Assembly (NCBI GenBank): GCA_030043175.1
Contig: JASHYD010001412.1
Span: 1 to 5,310, forward strand
Source: Xanthobacteraceae bacterium
GTDB taxonomy: Bacteria > Pseudomonadota > Alphaproteobacteria > Rhizobiales > Xanthobacteraceae
DNA: 5,310 nucleotides
Direction of reading: 5' to 3'
This document shows positions 1-4,806 of this stretch, in pieces. The notes beneath the pieces were generated by a model that searched no databases, was not told the DNA's origin, and was given only the letters and a program-made list of their open reading frames with translations. Positions within the stretch are counted from its first letter, which is position 1. The number at the start of each line of letters is the position of its first letter. A program made the position numbers and the translations under genes.

Positions 1-15
1 GCGGTCGTCCACCGC
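1..15. repeat. Short palindrome, possible IS200 left-end hairpin
   Basis: GCGGT and ACCGC form a perfect 5-bp stem around the loop CGTCC. It sits 48 bp upstream of the tnpA start, where IS200/IS605 elements carry the hairpin bound by TnpA. The window begins at the first base of the stem, so its full length cannot be seen. The assignment to the transposition end is inference from position. Confidence 0.4.
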
Positions 16-63
16 GGAGACTTCCAAACGTGAGCCACCACGCACACGAAAGGAAGCTTCGCG

Positions 64-198
64 ATGGACGAGTATGAGAGCCTAAGCCACACGAAATGGG
101 ACTGCAAATACCACGTCATCTTCATTCCCAAGTGCCGCAGAAGAACGATTTACGTGCAATTGCGACCCCATCTAGGACAGGTGTTCCGCAGGTTGGCT
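64..198 (+). pseudogene. tnpA: Truncated IS200-like transposase TnpA (N-terminal 45 residues)
   Basis: The product would be the Y1 HUH transposase that cuts and rejoins single-stranded IS ends. Residues 1-45 match the start of this family, with the motifs SLSHTKWDCKYHV (6-18), IPKCRRR (21-27) and LRPHLGQVFRRLA (33-45). ATG at 64 is supported by the purine-rich AAAGGAAG about 8 bp upstream and by the family's usual start. Intact family members are about 130-155 residues long. The HUH histidine pair and the catalytic tyrosine lie beyond residue 45 and are absent. After residue 45 the frame runs another 17 codons of unrelated sequence (GGLVAQNALLLKPICYA) to a stop at 252. The gene must be inactive. 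Family assignment is firm. Confidence 0.85.
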
Positions 199-205
199 GG
201 CGGGC

Positions 206-451
206 TGGTGGCACAAAACGCTCTTCTACTAAAACCAATATGTTACGCGTAAACCTTTCACTAAACCCAGATAGGAATCCGACAATTATGTAAGTTTGAG
301 TGCTGGTATTTGGAATTGCAACGATCTTCAAGTCTAAAAGGGCGCTAAGTACAGCTGCGAAAACGGCGCCGACAAATGGAAGTGTCAAACCGTAAGTTAC
401 CAAAAACGTTCTAGACCTCCCTTTGCTCCCTTCAAATTCGTGACGTTCCCA
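206..451 (-). pseudogene. Fragment of a membrane protein, cut at the IS200 junction
   Basis: The minus strand encodes a coherent stretch with two hydrophobic segments: LVTYGLTLPFVGAVFAAVLS, then YIIVGFLSGFSERFTRNILV. A hydrophobic segment ending in G-F-[LA]-[SA]-GFSERF followed by a basic/acidic tail resembles C-terminal membrane domains of uncharacterised bacterial proteins; the name of that family is not known to me. The open frame runs from 508 to 122, but its last 27 or so codons are antisense to the IS200 tnpA remnant and its first 19 or so do not look coding, so only the middle is taken as genuine. The region is markedly AT-rich for this window (about 43% GC over 241-420), which suggests a different origin. 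There is no convincing start codon or ribosome binding site, so it is called a remnant. That it is truncated by the IS junction is inference. Confidence 0.5.
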
Positions 452-561
452 GATTGTTCTGGTTCTACCGTGGAGGGAGGCGCCACGGCGGAGGCCATTC
501 GATGCCACGCGCTACTGAGGCGAAGCCGCGGTGCTCAGACCTGCGTCGGGGGACCACCACC

Positions 562-681
562 ATGATTGGCATTGGCATCTTCTTCAGCGTCGTCGGCCTT
601 GGATATCTACGCTGGGCGCTGTTTGACCTCGTAGTGTACGCGCTGCCAGCGAGAGCAGTTGAGGCTCTCGGCATGGATTAG
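562..681 (+). CDS. Short single-span membrane protein, probably truncated
   Basis: This is a 39-residue product with one hydrophobic segment, IGIGIFFSVVGLGYLRWALF, followed by DLVVYALP. The core resembles small rhizobial membrane proteins that I remember as having a W-L-L-F-T-L-A-V-Y-A-L-P segment and then a second, glycine- and alanine-rich membrane span. Here the likeness ends after YALP and the protein stops ten residues later (ARAVEALGMD), so the second span is missing. ATG at 562 was chosen because GGGGGA lies about 9 bp upstream and because the likely family begins at this point; a longer frame from 454 adds only arginine-rich sequence that does not look like protein. Its TAG stop overlaps the TAA stop of the convergent gene by two bases. 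It is either a decayed gene or a short functional membrane peptide. Function unknown. Confidence 0.45.
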   Translation: MIGIGIFFSVVGLGYLRWALFDLVVYALPARAVEALGMD

Positions 682-950
682 GCGTTGGCCTCTTTACGCT
701 CCTCGCGCAACGCCTCCTTAATGCGCTCCATGATCTCCTCTGGGGCTTCTCGTGTTGCCTGCATTCCAGCTACGAGGTGAATCATGGCTTTCGCGGAGGT
801 AACGTCGCCATCCTGATCATGCGTCTGTTTGGGCAGCGAGGATGCCGGCCCAGCGTCCTCCTTTGGGATAAATGGGCGGATACGGATCAATTGCTCTGTA
901 CAAAGAAATACGCTTCTCCCTGCCAGGTCCGTTACCGTAATCCAAGCCAT
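678..950 (-). CDS. FlbD-like small protein, function unknown
   Basis: This is a 90-residue protein. The N-terminal part, MAWITVTDLAGRSVFLCTEQ (1-20) and LIRIRP (21-26), and the later segment AKAMIHLVAG..REAPEEIMERIKEAL (about 54-81) follow the FlbD pattern: a short beta strand, a turn ending in a residue displayed by the protein, I-x-x-I-R, a strand with a glycine turn, then an acidic helix ending in E-E-[IV]-M. FlbD proteins are linked to flagellar operons, but many free-standing rhizobial relatives have no known role. Between the halves lies an unusual hydrophilic insert of about 25 residues (PKEDAGPASSLPKQTHDQDGD). ATG at 950 is preferred because CAGGAG lies 6 bp upstream. The frame continues upstream to 1580, but that part is antisense to the methyltransferase. 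The tail is rich in Glu, Lys and Arg. There are no flagellar genes nearby. The family call is moderate. Confidence 0.66.
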   Translation of the reverse strand: MAWITVTDLAGRSVFLCTEQLIRIRPFIPKEDAGPASSLPKQTHDQDGDVTSAKAMIHLVAGMQATREAPEEIMERIKEALREERKEANA

Positions 951-956
951 GGAATA

Positions 957-962
957 CTCCTG
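957..962 (-). promoter_or_regulatory. Ribosome binding site that fixes the FlbD-like gene start
   Basis: Read on the minus strand, CAGGAG lies 6 bp before the ATG at 950. It is the clearest Shine-Dalgarno sequence in the window and decides this start against the much longer upstream frame. Confidence 0.7.
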
Positions 963-968
963 TCGAGC

Positions 969-995
969 CGGAGGCCAAAATCGGCATTGCCTCCG
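969..995. repeat. 7-bp inverted repeat in the divergent intergenic region
   Basis: CGGAGGC at 969-975 and GCCTCCG at 989-995 are perfectly complementary around a 13-nt spacer. The repeat sits directly upstream of the ribosome binding site of the FlbD-like gene (957-962). It could be an operator or a leader hairpin in that gene's transcript. No promoter could be placed with confidence on either strand of 951-1112. Confidence 0.35.
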
Positions 996-1095
996 CAACC
1001 GGCGGAACCGTAGTAAACTAGCGAAAAAGATGATTTCATCACGGGGGTTTCGACGCCGAATCAGGTAGGTTAAAGCGAAACTGAAAATGCGCAGT

Positions 1096-1111
1096 TCGAT
1101 CGGGGGATCGA
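1096..1111 (+). promoter_or_regulatory. Hairpin with the methyltransferase ribosome binding site in its loop
   Basis: TCGATC (1096-1101) and GATCGA (1106-1111) form a perfect 6-bp stem around GGGG, ending one base before the methyltransferase ATG at 1113. The purine run GGGGGA (1102-1107), the only Shine-Dalgarno candidate for that start, is formed by the loop and the first stem bases. Such a structure could limit ribosome access or act as a protein-binding site. Each arm contains GATC, a possible adenine methylation site. A regulatory role is inference. Confidence 0.38.
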
Positions 1112-1112
1112 G

Positions 1113-1769
1113 ATGAGCCCGAAGAAGATGTCGAGTCCAAGCGACGATCTGCTCGAATTTGCGAGAGGAAAGCGGTTCGCGATTATCGTAGCCGATCCTC
1201 CGTGGCGTTTCCAAAATAAGACGGGCAAAGTTGCGCCGGAGCACCGCCGCCTGAACCGACACGGGACGATGAGCCTTGATGAAATCTGCAAGCTGCCTGT
1301 CTCGACGATCGCCGCACCGACGTCGCATCTCTACCTCTGGTGCCCGAACGCCCTGCTTCCTGATGGACTTAGGGTGATGGCCGAGTGGGGTTTCACGTAT
1401 AAGGCGAACATTGTCTGGCACAAAATCCGTAAGGACGGAGGGTCGGACGGTCGCGGCGTCGGGTTCTACTTCCGCAACGTGACCGAGTTGATCATATTCG
1501 GAACCAGAGGGAAGAATGCCCGCACCCTTGCCCCGGGTCGCAAACAGGTAAACCTCTTCGCCACGCGCGAGCGAGAGCACAGCCGCAAGCCGGACGAACA
1601 GTATAACATCGTCGAAGCCTGCTCACCGGGCCCGTTCTTGGAGCTGTTCGCCAGAGGAACCCGTCCAAATTGGGCGGTGTGGGGAAACCAAGCAGACGAC
1701 GACTACACCCCAACCTGGAAAACCTACGCCCATCACTCGCAGGCCAACAGGATCGAAGCAGCCGAATGA
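1113..1769 (+). CDS. MT-A70 family N6-adenine methyltransferase
   Basis: This 218-residue protein transfers a methyl group from S-adenosylmethionine to the N6 of adenine, most likely in DNA as for bacterial MT-A70 members. The catalytic DPPW is at 28-31 within a hydrophobic strand (FAIIVADPPW). It is followed by the substrate-side region with LYLWCPNALLPDGL (74-87), GFTYKANIVWHK (93-104) and GVGFYFRNVTELIIFGTRG (115-133). Then comes the SAM-binding end HSRKPDEQYNIVE (156-168) and PGPFLELFARGTRPNWAVWGNQ (172-193). That order, DPPW before the SAM motif, is typical of the family, and the length is normal. No key residue appears missing. ATG at 1113 has GGGGGA about 5 bp upstream. There is no restriction endonuclease next to it, so it looks like a solitary (orphan) methyltransferase, often seen on phages and islands. 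The target sequence cannot be predicted. Confidence 0.93.
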   Translation: MSPKKMSSPSDDLLEFARGKRFAIIVADPPWRFQNKTGKVAPEHRRLNRHGTMSLDEICKLPVSTIAAPTSHLYLWCPNALLPDGLRVMAEWGFTYKANIVWHKIRKDGGSDGRGVGFYFRNVTELIIFGTRGKNARTLAPGRKQVNLFATREREHSRKPDEQYNIVEACSPGPFLELFARGTRPNWAVWGNQADDDYTPTWKTYAHHSQANRIEAAE

Positions 1770-1771
1770 GA

Positions 1772-2130
1772 TCACTCGGCGCCTTCCTTGAGTAAAGCCT
1801 CAACTACCGCCGCCGGTTCGCCAAAAAGGTGACGGTCGAGGAAGGTTCGACGTGCGGCAATTGTCGACGTCGCCCTAATTGTCGGCATGGCCAATTGAAG
1901 TCGGCGACGCAGTGCAACCACCTTAGTCGCTCACGCAGCCGCGCCTGCCGTATCGCCAGGACTGGTCTCCGATCGGACGGCCGGATATCTGCGCGAAGAC
2001 ATTAGCGTTGTTGAGCAGGAGCTGATCGCTGGTATCTGGCCCGGCCGGGCGCCTCGGGCACATCGGGCGCAACGTCGTTTTCCGCAGCGGCGGGAGCATC
2101 AGGCGCGGTATGGTCCTCGGGCACCAAGCG
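1772..2130 (-). pseudogene. Possible frameshifted gene remnant, family unknown
   Basis: The 335 bp after the methyltransferase hold no intact gene. On the minus strand three consecutive stretches in different frames look protein-like. Frame one (about 2130-2044) reads LVPEDHTAPDAPAAAENDV and on, rich in Ala, Pro and Asp. Frame two (about 2040-1950) reads SDQLLLNNANVFAQISGRP. Frame three (about 1972-1772) reads TSPGDTAGAAA, a TGA at 1933-1931, then ATKVVALRRRLQLAMPTIR and ends FLDRHLFGEPAAVVEALLKE with a stop at 1774-1772. Third-position GC by hand is about 72-77% in the first two and 55% in the last. Read in order they could be one gene with two frameshifts and a nonsense mutation. I do not recognise the family. 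The first stretch overlaps the opposite-strand TctC remnant, so at least part of one reading is a shadow. Confidence is low. Confidence 0.25.
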
Positions 2131-2354
2131 GATGGTACGGCCTAGGCGGCCCAAGGAATCTGCCTCGTGAAGTCGTTGATTTGCTCAACAAGGCAGTCAA
2201 CAGTGGGAGTAGAGACCGGACGTTGAGATCCCGGTTTGCCGATCTTGGCGGCGTGATGTTGTCCGAATCGCCGGCGGATTTCGCCAAATTGATTGCAGAG
2301 GAAACTGAGAAATGGAGCAAGGTGATCCGGGCGGCAAAGATCAAGCCGGACTAG
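2109..2354 (+). pseudogene. C-terminal remnant of a Bug/TctC-type solute-binding receptor
   Basis: An open frame without a usable start codon ends at TAG 2352-2354. Its last 80 or so residues match the C-terminus of tripartite tricarboxylate transporter receptors (Bug proteins), which bind carboxylates in the periplasm. Visible hallmarks are SGWYGLGGPRNLPREVVDLL (about residues 7-26), then LNKAVNSG, RFADLGGVMLSESPADFAKL, and the closing helix EETEKWSKVIRAAKIKPD. Intact family members are about 320-330 residues, so about three quarters is missing, including the signal peptide and the binding-pocket loops. The same frame stays open back to 1899, but that part (for example LVSDRTAGYLREDISVVEQE) does not resemble Bug proteins and may be foreign or out of register. 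No membrane subunits (TctA, TctB) are present. Family call firm; non-functional state nearly certain. Confidence 0.8.
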
Positions 2355-2418
2355 GACACCGCGCAATTCAACGCTGACCCAATCACATTAGCACCGAGAC
2401 AGATCATTGCGCCGGATG

Positions 2419-2445
2419 AGACGCGAGCTGACGTTTGCTGCGTCT
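2419..2445. terminator. Stem-loop between convergent genes, possible terminator
   Basis: AGACGC plus AGC (2419-2428, with a bulged G at 2425) pairs with GCT plus GCGTCT (2437-2445): nine base pairs around an 8-nt loop. It lies between the TctC remnant stop (2354) and the flavin reductase stop (2473-2471), where a terminator for one or both would be expected. No T run follows on either strand, so it is not a standard intrinsic terminator. Confidence 0.35.
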
Positions 2446-2470
2446 GTACTGCGATCAACTCAACCCGCTG

Positions 2471-3115
2471 TTACTCATCGGTCTCTATCGGGCGGCCACG
2501 CGCACGGTCACCCGGAGTGAAGTCGATGAAAAAGCGCGCGTCTTCCCTCGTCACAAAATATTCCTGGTAACCAGCACGTGCGATCGGCTGCATGGCTGCG
2601 GTATCGAGCAGTCCGTCCTTGATGAAGCGATCATCGATATGTATCCCGATCACTTGACCGAATGCGATGAACCTCGGTGCGGGAGTGCCTTCAATATCGG
2701 TCAATCGAATTGTCTGCAACCATTTGCATTCCAGGGCACATGGCGACTGCTTGACTCGCGGCGGCCTGACTAATGTGGAGGGCGCTGGTTCGAGGCCCAC
2801 GAATTCCATCTCGTTGATGCCTCGCGGATAGGCCCATGACGTATCTTTCACCTGCTTGCGCAGGTCCCAGACCGCGAGGTTACAAACGAACTCGCCGGTC
2901 TGTTCGACGAAGTCGATGGTGTCCTTGCGGCCGTCGCTCGCAAACATCACCATGGGCGGTGCGCTCGATACACTGTTGAAAAACGAGTACGGCGCTAGAT
3001 TGATTTCGCCCTTTGCGCTCATCGAGGTGATCCAACCGATCGGCCGCGGCCCGACAATCGCGTTGTAGGGGTCGTGGGGTAGTCCATGGTTCCGCTTTTG
3101 CGGTTCGTAGAACAT
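2471..3115 (-). CDS. Flavin reductase-like FMN-binding protein
   Basis: This 214-residue protein belongs to the flavin reductase-like (DIM6/NTAB) split-barrel group, which binds FMN and often supplies reduced flavin to oxygenases. Family signatures are MFYEPQKRNHGLPHDPYNAI (1-20), PRPIGWITSMSAKGEINLAPYSFFNSVS split across 23-50 (FMN phosphate and ring contacts), KDTIDFVEQTGEFVCNL (64-80), and GLEPAPSTLVRPPRVKQSPCALEC near 107-130. A loop RAGYQEY (180-186) also recurs in the family. The length is normal and nothing appears missing. ATG at 3115 is chosen because family members begin M-F-Y; a TTG at 3130 would add five residues. Neither has a clear ribosome binding site. It is the last gene of the minus-strand cluster, 51 bp after the small ORF. 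A true oxygenase partner is not seen in the window, so its electron acceptor is unknown. Confidence 0.9.
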   Translation of the reverse strand: MFYEPQKRNHGLPHDPYNAIVGPRPIGWITSMSAKGEINLAPYSFFNSVSSAPPMVMFASDGRKDTIDFVEQTGEFVCNLAVWDLRKQVKDTSWAYPRGINEMEFVGLEPAPSTLVRPPRVKQSPCALECKWLQTIRLTDIEGTPAPRFIAFGQVIGIHIDDRFIKDGLLDTAAMQPIARAGYQEYFVTREDARFFIDFTPGDRARGRPIETDE

Positions 3116-3166
3116 TCGGTTGGAGCGCAACGATGGCGTGCGAGGTTGGAGGTGGGAACGCTATGA

Positions 3167-3349
3167 TCAATCCTTCACCGCGGGTAGCTTGGGGTCAAGC
3201 GGGGCCTGACGGCCGCCTTGGGTCACGGACGGCCCATCAGACTCGGTGACTGGCACGTCTGGAGTTGCCTCAACTACGGATGTGCCAAGACAAGGGTATC
3301 GCCACTCCGGCTTCGGGCCAATTCCGGACTCTTGCAGTGCAATGAGCAT
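3167..3349 (-). CDS. Small hypothetical protein or C-terminal remnant, 60 residues
   Basis: It fills the gap between the cupin and flavin reductase genes in the same direction. The frame starts at ATG 3349, just after an in-frame TAG, and ends in TGA at 3169-3167. The sequence has no membrane segment or known motif; its tail is TQGGRQAPLDPKLPAVKD. A weak purine stretch (GAGGTG) lies about 14 bp upstream of the ATG, which is far for translation. Third-position GC is about 60% by hand, lower than in its neighbours. It may be a small gene, the end of a decayed gene, or chance. The gap is otherwise unexplained. Confidence 0.25.
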   Translation of the reverse strand: MLIALQESGIGPKPEWRYPCLGTSVVEATPDVPVTESDGPSVTQGGRQAPLDPKLPAVKD

Positions 3350-3371
3350 CTAACGATTCGCTGCACCTCGC

Positions 3372-3923
3372 TCAATGGCCAGCGTTGCCCCTCCTCGCCG
3401 CGCTGCGAGGATCGTCGGTTGTCTGCTCCCACCCCGCGCCGGCCTCGCACGTCCAGTAATTGTTGAAGAGCAGCCGCCGTGTGCGTTCGTCTGGGGGCGG
3501 CAGGTCCGCGGGCGGCAGCTCCCGTCGCTGTGCCGGGACCGCGAGGTGTTTGATGACCTGCTCGAAGCCCGCCGGCGTGTAGCCGTTCAGAACATGGGAG
3601 TCGCTCGTCACCACGAAGCTGTGGACGGCGCCGCGGGCTAGCCAGAGGCTGTCGCCGGGCTTGGCCGGGACCAGCTTGCCGTCCACGGTGAAATCGATCG
3701 TGCCGTCCAGGACGTAGAACCACTCGTCGCAGAAGTTGTGGACATGAGAGACAACGGCGCCCGTGCCTTTGCGCATCCACTGCTCGATGACGCAGTAGCT
3801 ACCGGCAGTCTGATGGCCTTCCACCAGCGGCACCCAGAAGATACCATACATCCAGTAGGCCGGGGCCTCGTCGCGACTGGCTCGAAACGGTGCGTTCATG
3901 GCTGCAAGTTCGCGCACAGGCAT
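3372..3923 (-). CDS. Cupin-domain metal-binding protein
   Basis: This 183-residue protein has a single cupin barrel. Motif 1 is visible as SHVHNFCDEWFYVLDG (59-74), giving ligands His60, His62 and Glu67 and the conserved Gly74. Motif 2 is PGDSLWLARGAVHSFVV (89-105), giving the fourth ligand His101, with Ala96 where the consensus has Pro. These four side chains would hold Fe, Mn or a similar metal. Single-cupin proteins of this shape include quercetinase-like dioxygenases and many of unknown activity. After the barrel comes TPAGFEQVIKHLAVPAQ (116-132), a frequent feature of this group, and a proline- and arginine-rich tail. ATG at 3923 lies 4 bp after the upstream gene's TGA, suggesting translational coupling; ATG at 3899 is an alternative. 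Neither has a good ribosome binding site. Likely cytoplasmic. The substrate is unknown. Confidence 0.88.
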   Translation of the reverse strand: MPVRELAAMNAPFRASRDEAPAYWMYGIFWVPLVEGHQTAGSYCVIEQWMRKGTGAVVSHVHNFCDEWFYVLDGTIDFTVDGKLVPAKPGDSLWLARGAVHSFVVTSDSHVLNGYTPAGFEQVIKHLAVPAQRRELPPADLPPPDERTRRLLFNNYWTCEAGAGWEQTTDDPRSAARRGNAGH

Positions 3924-3927
3924 GGCA

Positions 3928-4785
3928 TCACGACACAGATGCTGGCGCTATTTCTTTAGCAAAGTCTTCGTACCGGCGAGGATGATGACCAATCAGTTTC
4001 GTCAGCGCCCCAACGTCACCGTCCTCTGCCGCATAACCGCGTTCGATAAATCCCTGGAACATCATGCGAAGGTCGAAAGCAGACCATGATGGTGATGTCT
4101 TCCGCATCTGTTGCTCAAAGGCGTCCATGTCGTGTCCGCCATAGCGGACCCGCCTTTCCAGCACCGTGCTCCAAATCGAGGCGATCTTATCACCACTCAA
4201 AATGTCGGGACCAACTAAATTATAAGTCTTGCCGAGGTGATCATTGCTGGTAAGTGCGATGGCTGCGGCTTCAGCTATATCGCGGACGTCTACTGCGGAG
4301 ACACCGGTTCCTAACGGGACGGGATACACTCCGGTCTTTACCATTGTATCCTTAAACGCTGCATCATTTTGATAGAAATAATTGGGTCGGATAATCGTGA
4401 AAGGCAAATCGAATTCGTGCAACGCATTTTCAATGGCGAGTTTGGAAGCAAAGTGAGGAACGTCTTTGAAGGCTTGTGCCTTAAAGACGGAATGATACAC
4501 GATTTGCTGAAGTTTTGCCCGCTTAGCAAGGTCGAACGCAATCAATCCCTGCGTCAATTCATCGGGTACGACCGCATTGAGCAGGTACAATTTGTCAACG
4601 CCCTGAAGGGCCCTCTGAACCGAGACCGGGTCCAGCAGGTCGCCAACTGTCGTTTCAATCTCGGCTGGCAGCTTTGCACCATCCTTCTTTCGAATCAGAG
4701 CGCGTACGCTGGCATCGCGTTGAAGAAGTTGGTCAATTACTTTGGAACCGACCGTACCGGTTCCACCGGTCACCGAGATTTTCAT
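3928..4785 (-). CDS. NmrA-like NAD(P)-binding protein (atypical SDR)
   Basis: This 285-residue Rossmann-fold protein resembles the NmrA and quinone oxidoreductase 2 (QorB) subgroup of atypical short-chain dehydrogenases. The nucleotide-binding loop is MKISVTGGTGTVGSKVIDQL (1-20), with Gly7, Gly10 and Gly13. Arg28 and Arg32 follow the second strand and suggest NADP(H) preference. Further features are GDLLDPVSVQRALQGVDKLY (48-67), YHSV (97-100), FASKLAIENALHEFDLPFTI (112-131) with Lys115, the IIRPNYFYQN strand and loop (131-140), and VDVRDIAEAAAIAL (166-179). The length is usual. ATG at 4785 fits the family start; an in-frame ATG at 4806 would add MVARGKP. No clear ribosome binding site or promoter was found upstream. 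It is the first gene of the minus-strand cluster and probably shares a transcript with the cupin gene. Whether it is a reductase or a redox sensor cannot be decided. Confidence 0.9.
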   Translation of the reverse strand: MKISVTGGTGTVGSKVIDQLLQRDASVRALIRKKDGAKLPAEIETTVGDLLDPVSVQRALQGVDKLYLLNAVVPDELTQGLIAFDLAKRAKLQQIVYHSVFKAQAFKDVPHFASKLAIENALHEFDLPFTIIRPNYFYQNDAAFKDTMVKTGVYPVPLGTGVSAVDVRDIAEAAAIALTSNDHLGKTYNLVGPDILSGDKIASIWSTVLERRVRYGGHDMDAFEQQMRKTSPSWSAFDLRMMFQGFIERGYAAEDGDVGALTKLIGHHPRRYEDFAKEIAPASVS

Positions 4786-4806
4786 GGGTTTGCCACGAGC
4801 AACCAT

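Larger units (their letters stand above)
1..200 (+). mobile_element. 5' remnant of an IS200/IS605-family insertion sequence
   Basis: This is the left part of an IS200-like element: a short palindrome at the window edge (1-15), an untranslated leader, a ribosome binding site-like AAAGGAAG near 49-56, and the first 45 or so codons of tnpA. IS200/IS605 elements have subterminal hairpins instead of terminal inverted repeats, and the palindrome fits that plan. The similarity to TnpA stops near 198-205, where a different, AT-richer sequence begins, so the rest of the element is gone. The left end may lie outside the window. The right breakpoint is judged only from where the protein stops looking like TnpA and is good to about 10 bp. 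Confidence 0.72.

Noticed and set aside
468..488. CCGTGG/CCACGG hairpin with a 9-nt loop as a terminator
   Set aside because: Six base pairs, no T run and no intact upstream gene to terminate.
1029..1040. GATGA-TT-TCATC dyad as an operator
   Set aside because: Only 5 bp per arm with no second copy; too short to support a call.
951..1580. Minus-strand frame extending the FlbD-like gene to 300 residues
   Set aside because: The added part is antisense to the MT-A70 gene and Arg-rich, and a clear ribosome binding site (957-962) marks the ATG at 950.
2099..2366. Two overlapping minus-strand frames of 74 and 81 codons
   Set aside because: They are antisense to the TctC remnant, whose plus-strand protein matches a known family end.
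2435..2773. Plus-strand frame of 112 codons, Cys- and Arg-rich
   Set aside because: Antisense to the flavin reductase gene; starts with TTG and shows no motif.
3274..3780. Minus-strand frame of 168 codons rich in Arg, Gly and Pro
   Set aside because: Overlaps the cupin gene in another frame of the same strand; composition is typical of a GC-rich shadow frame.
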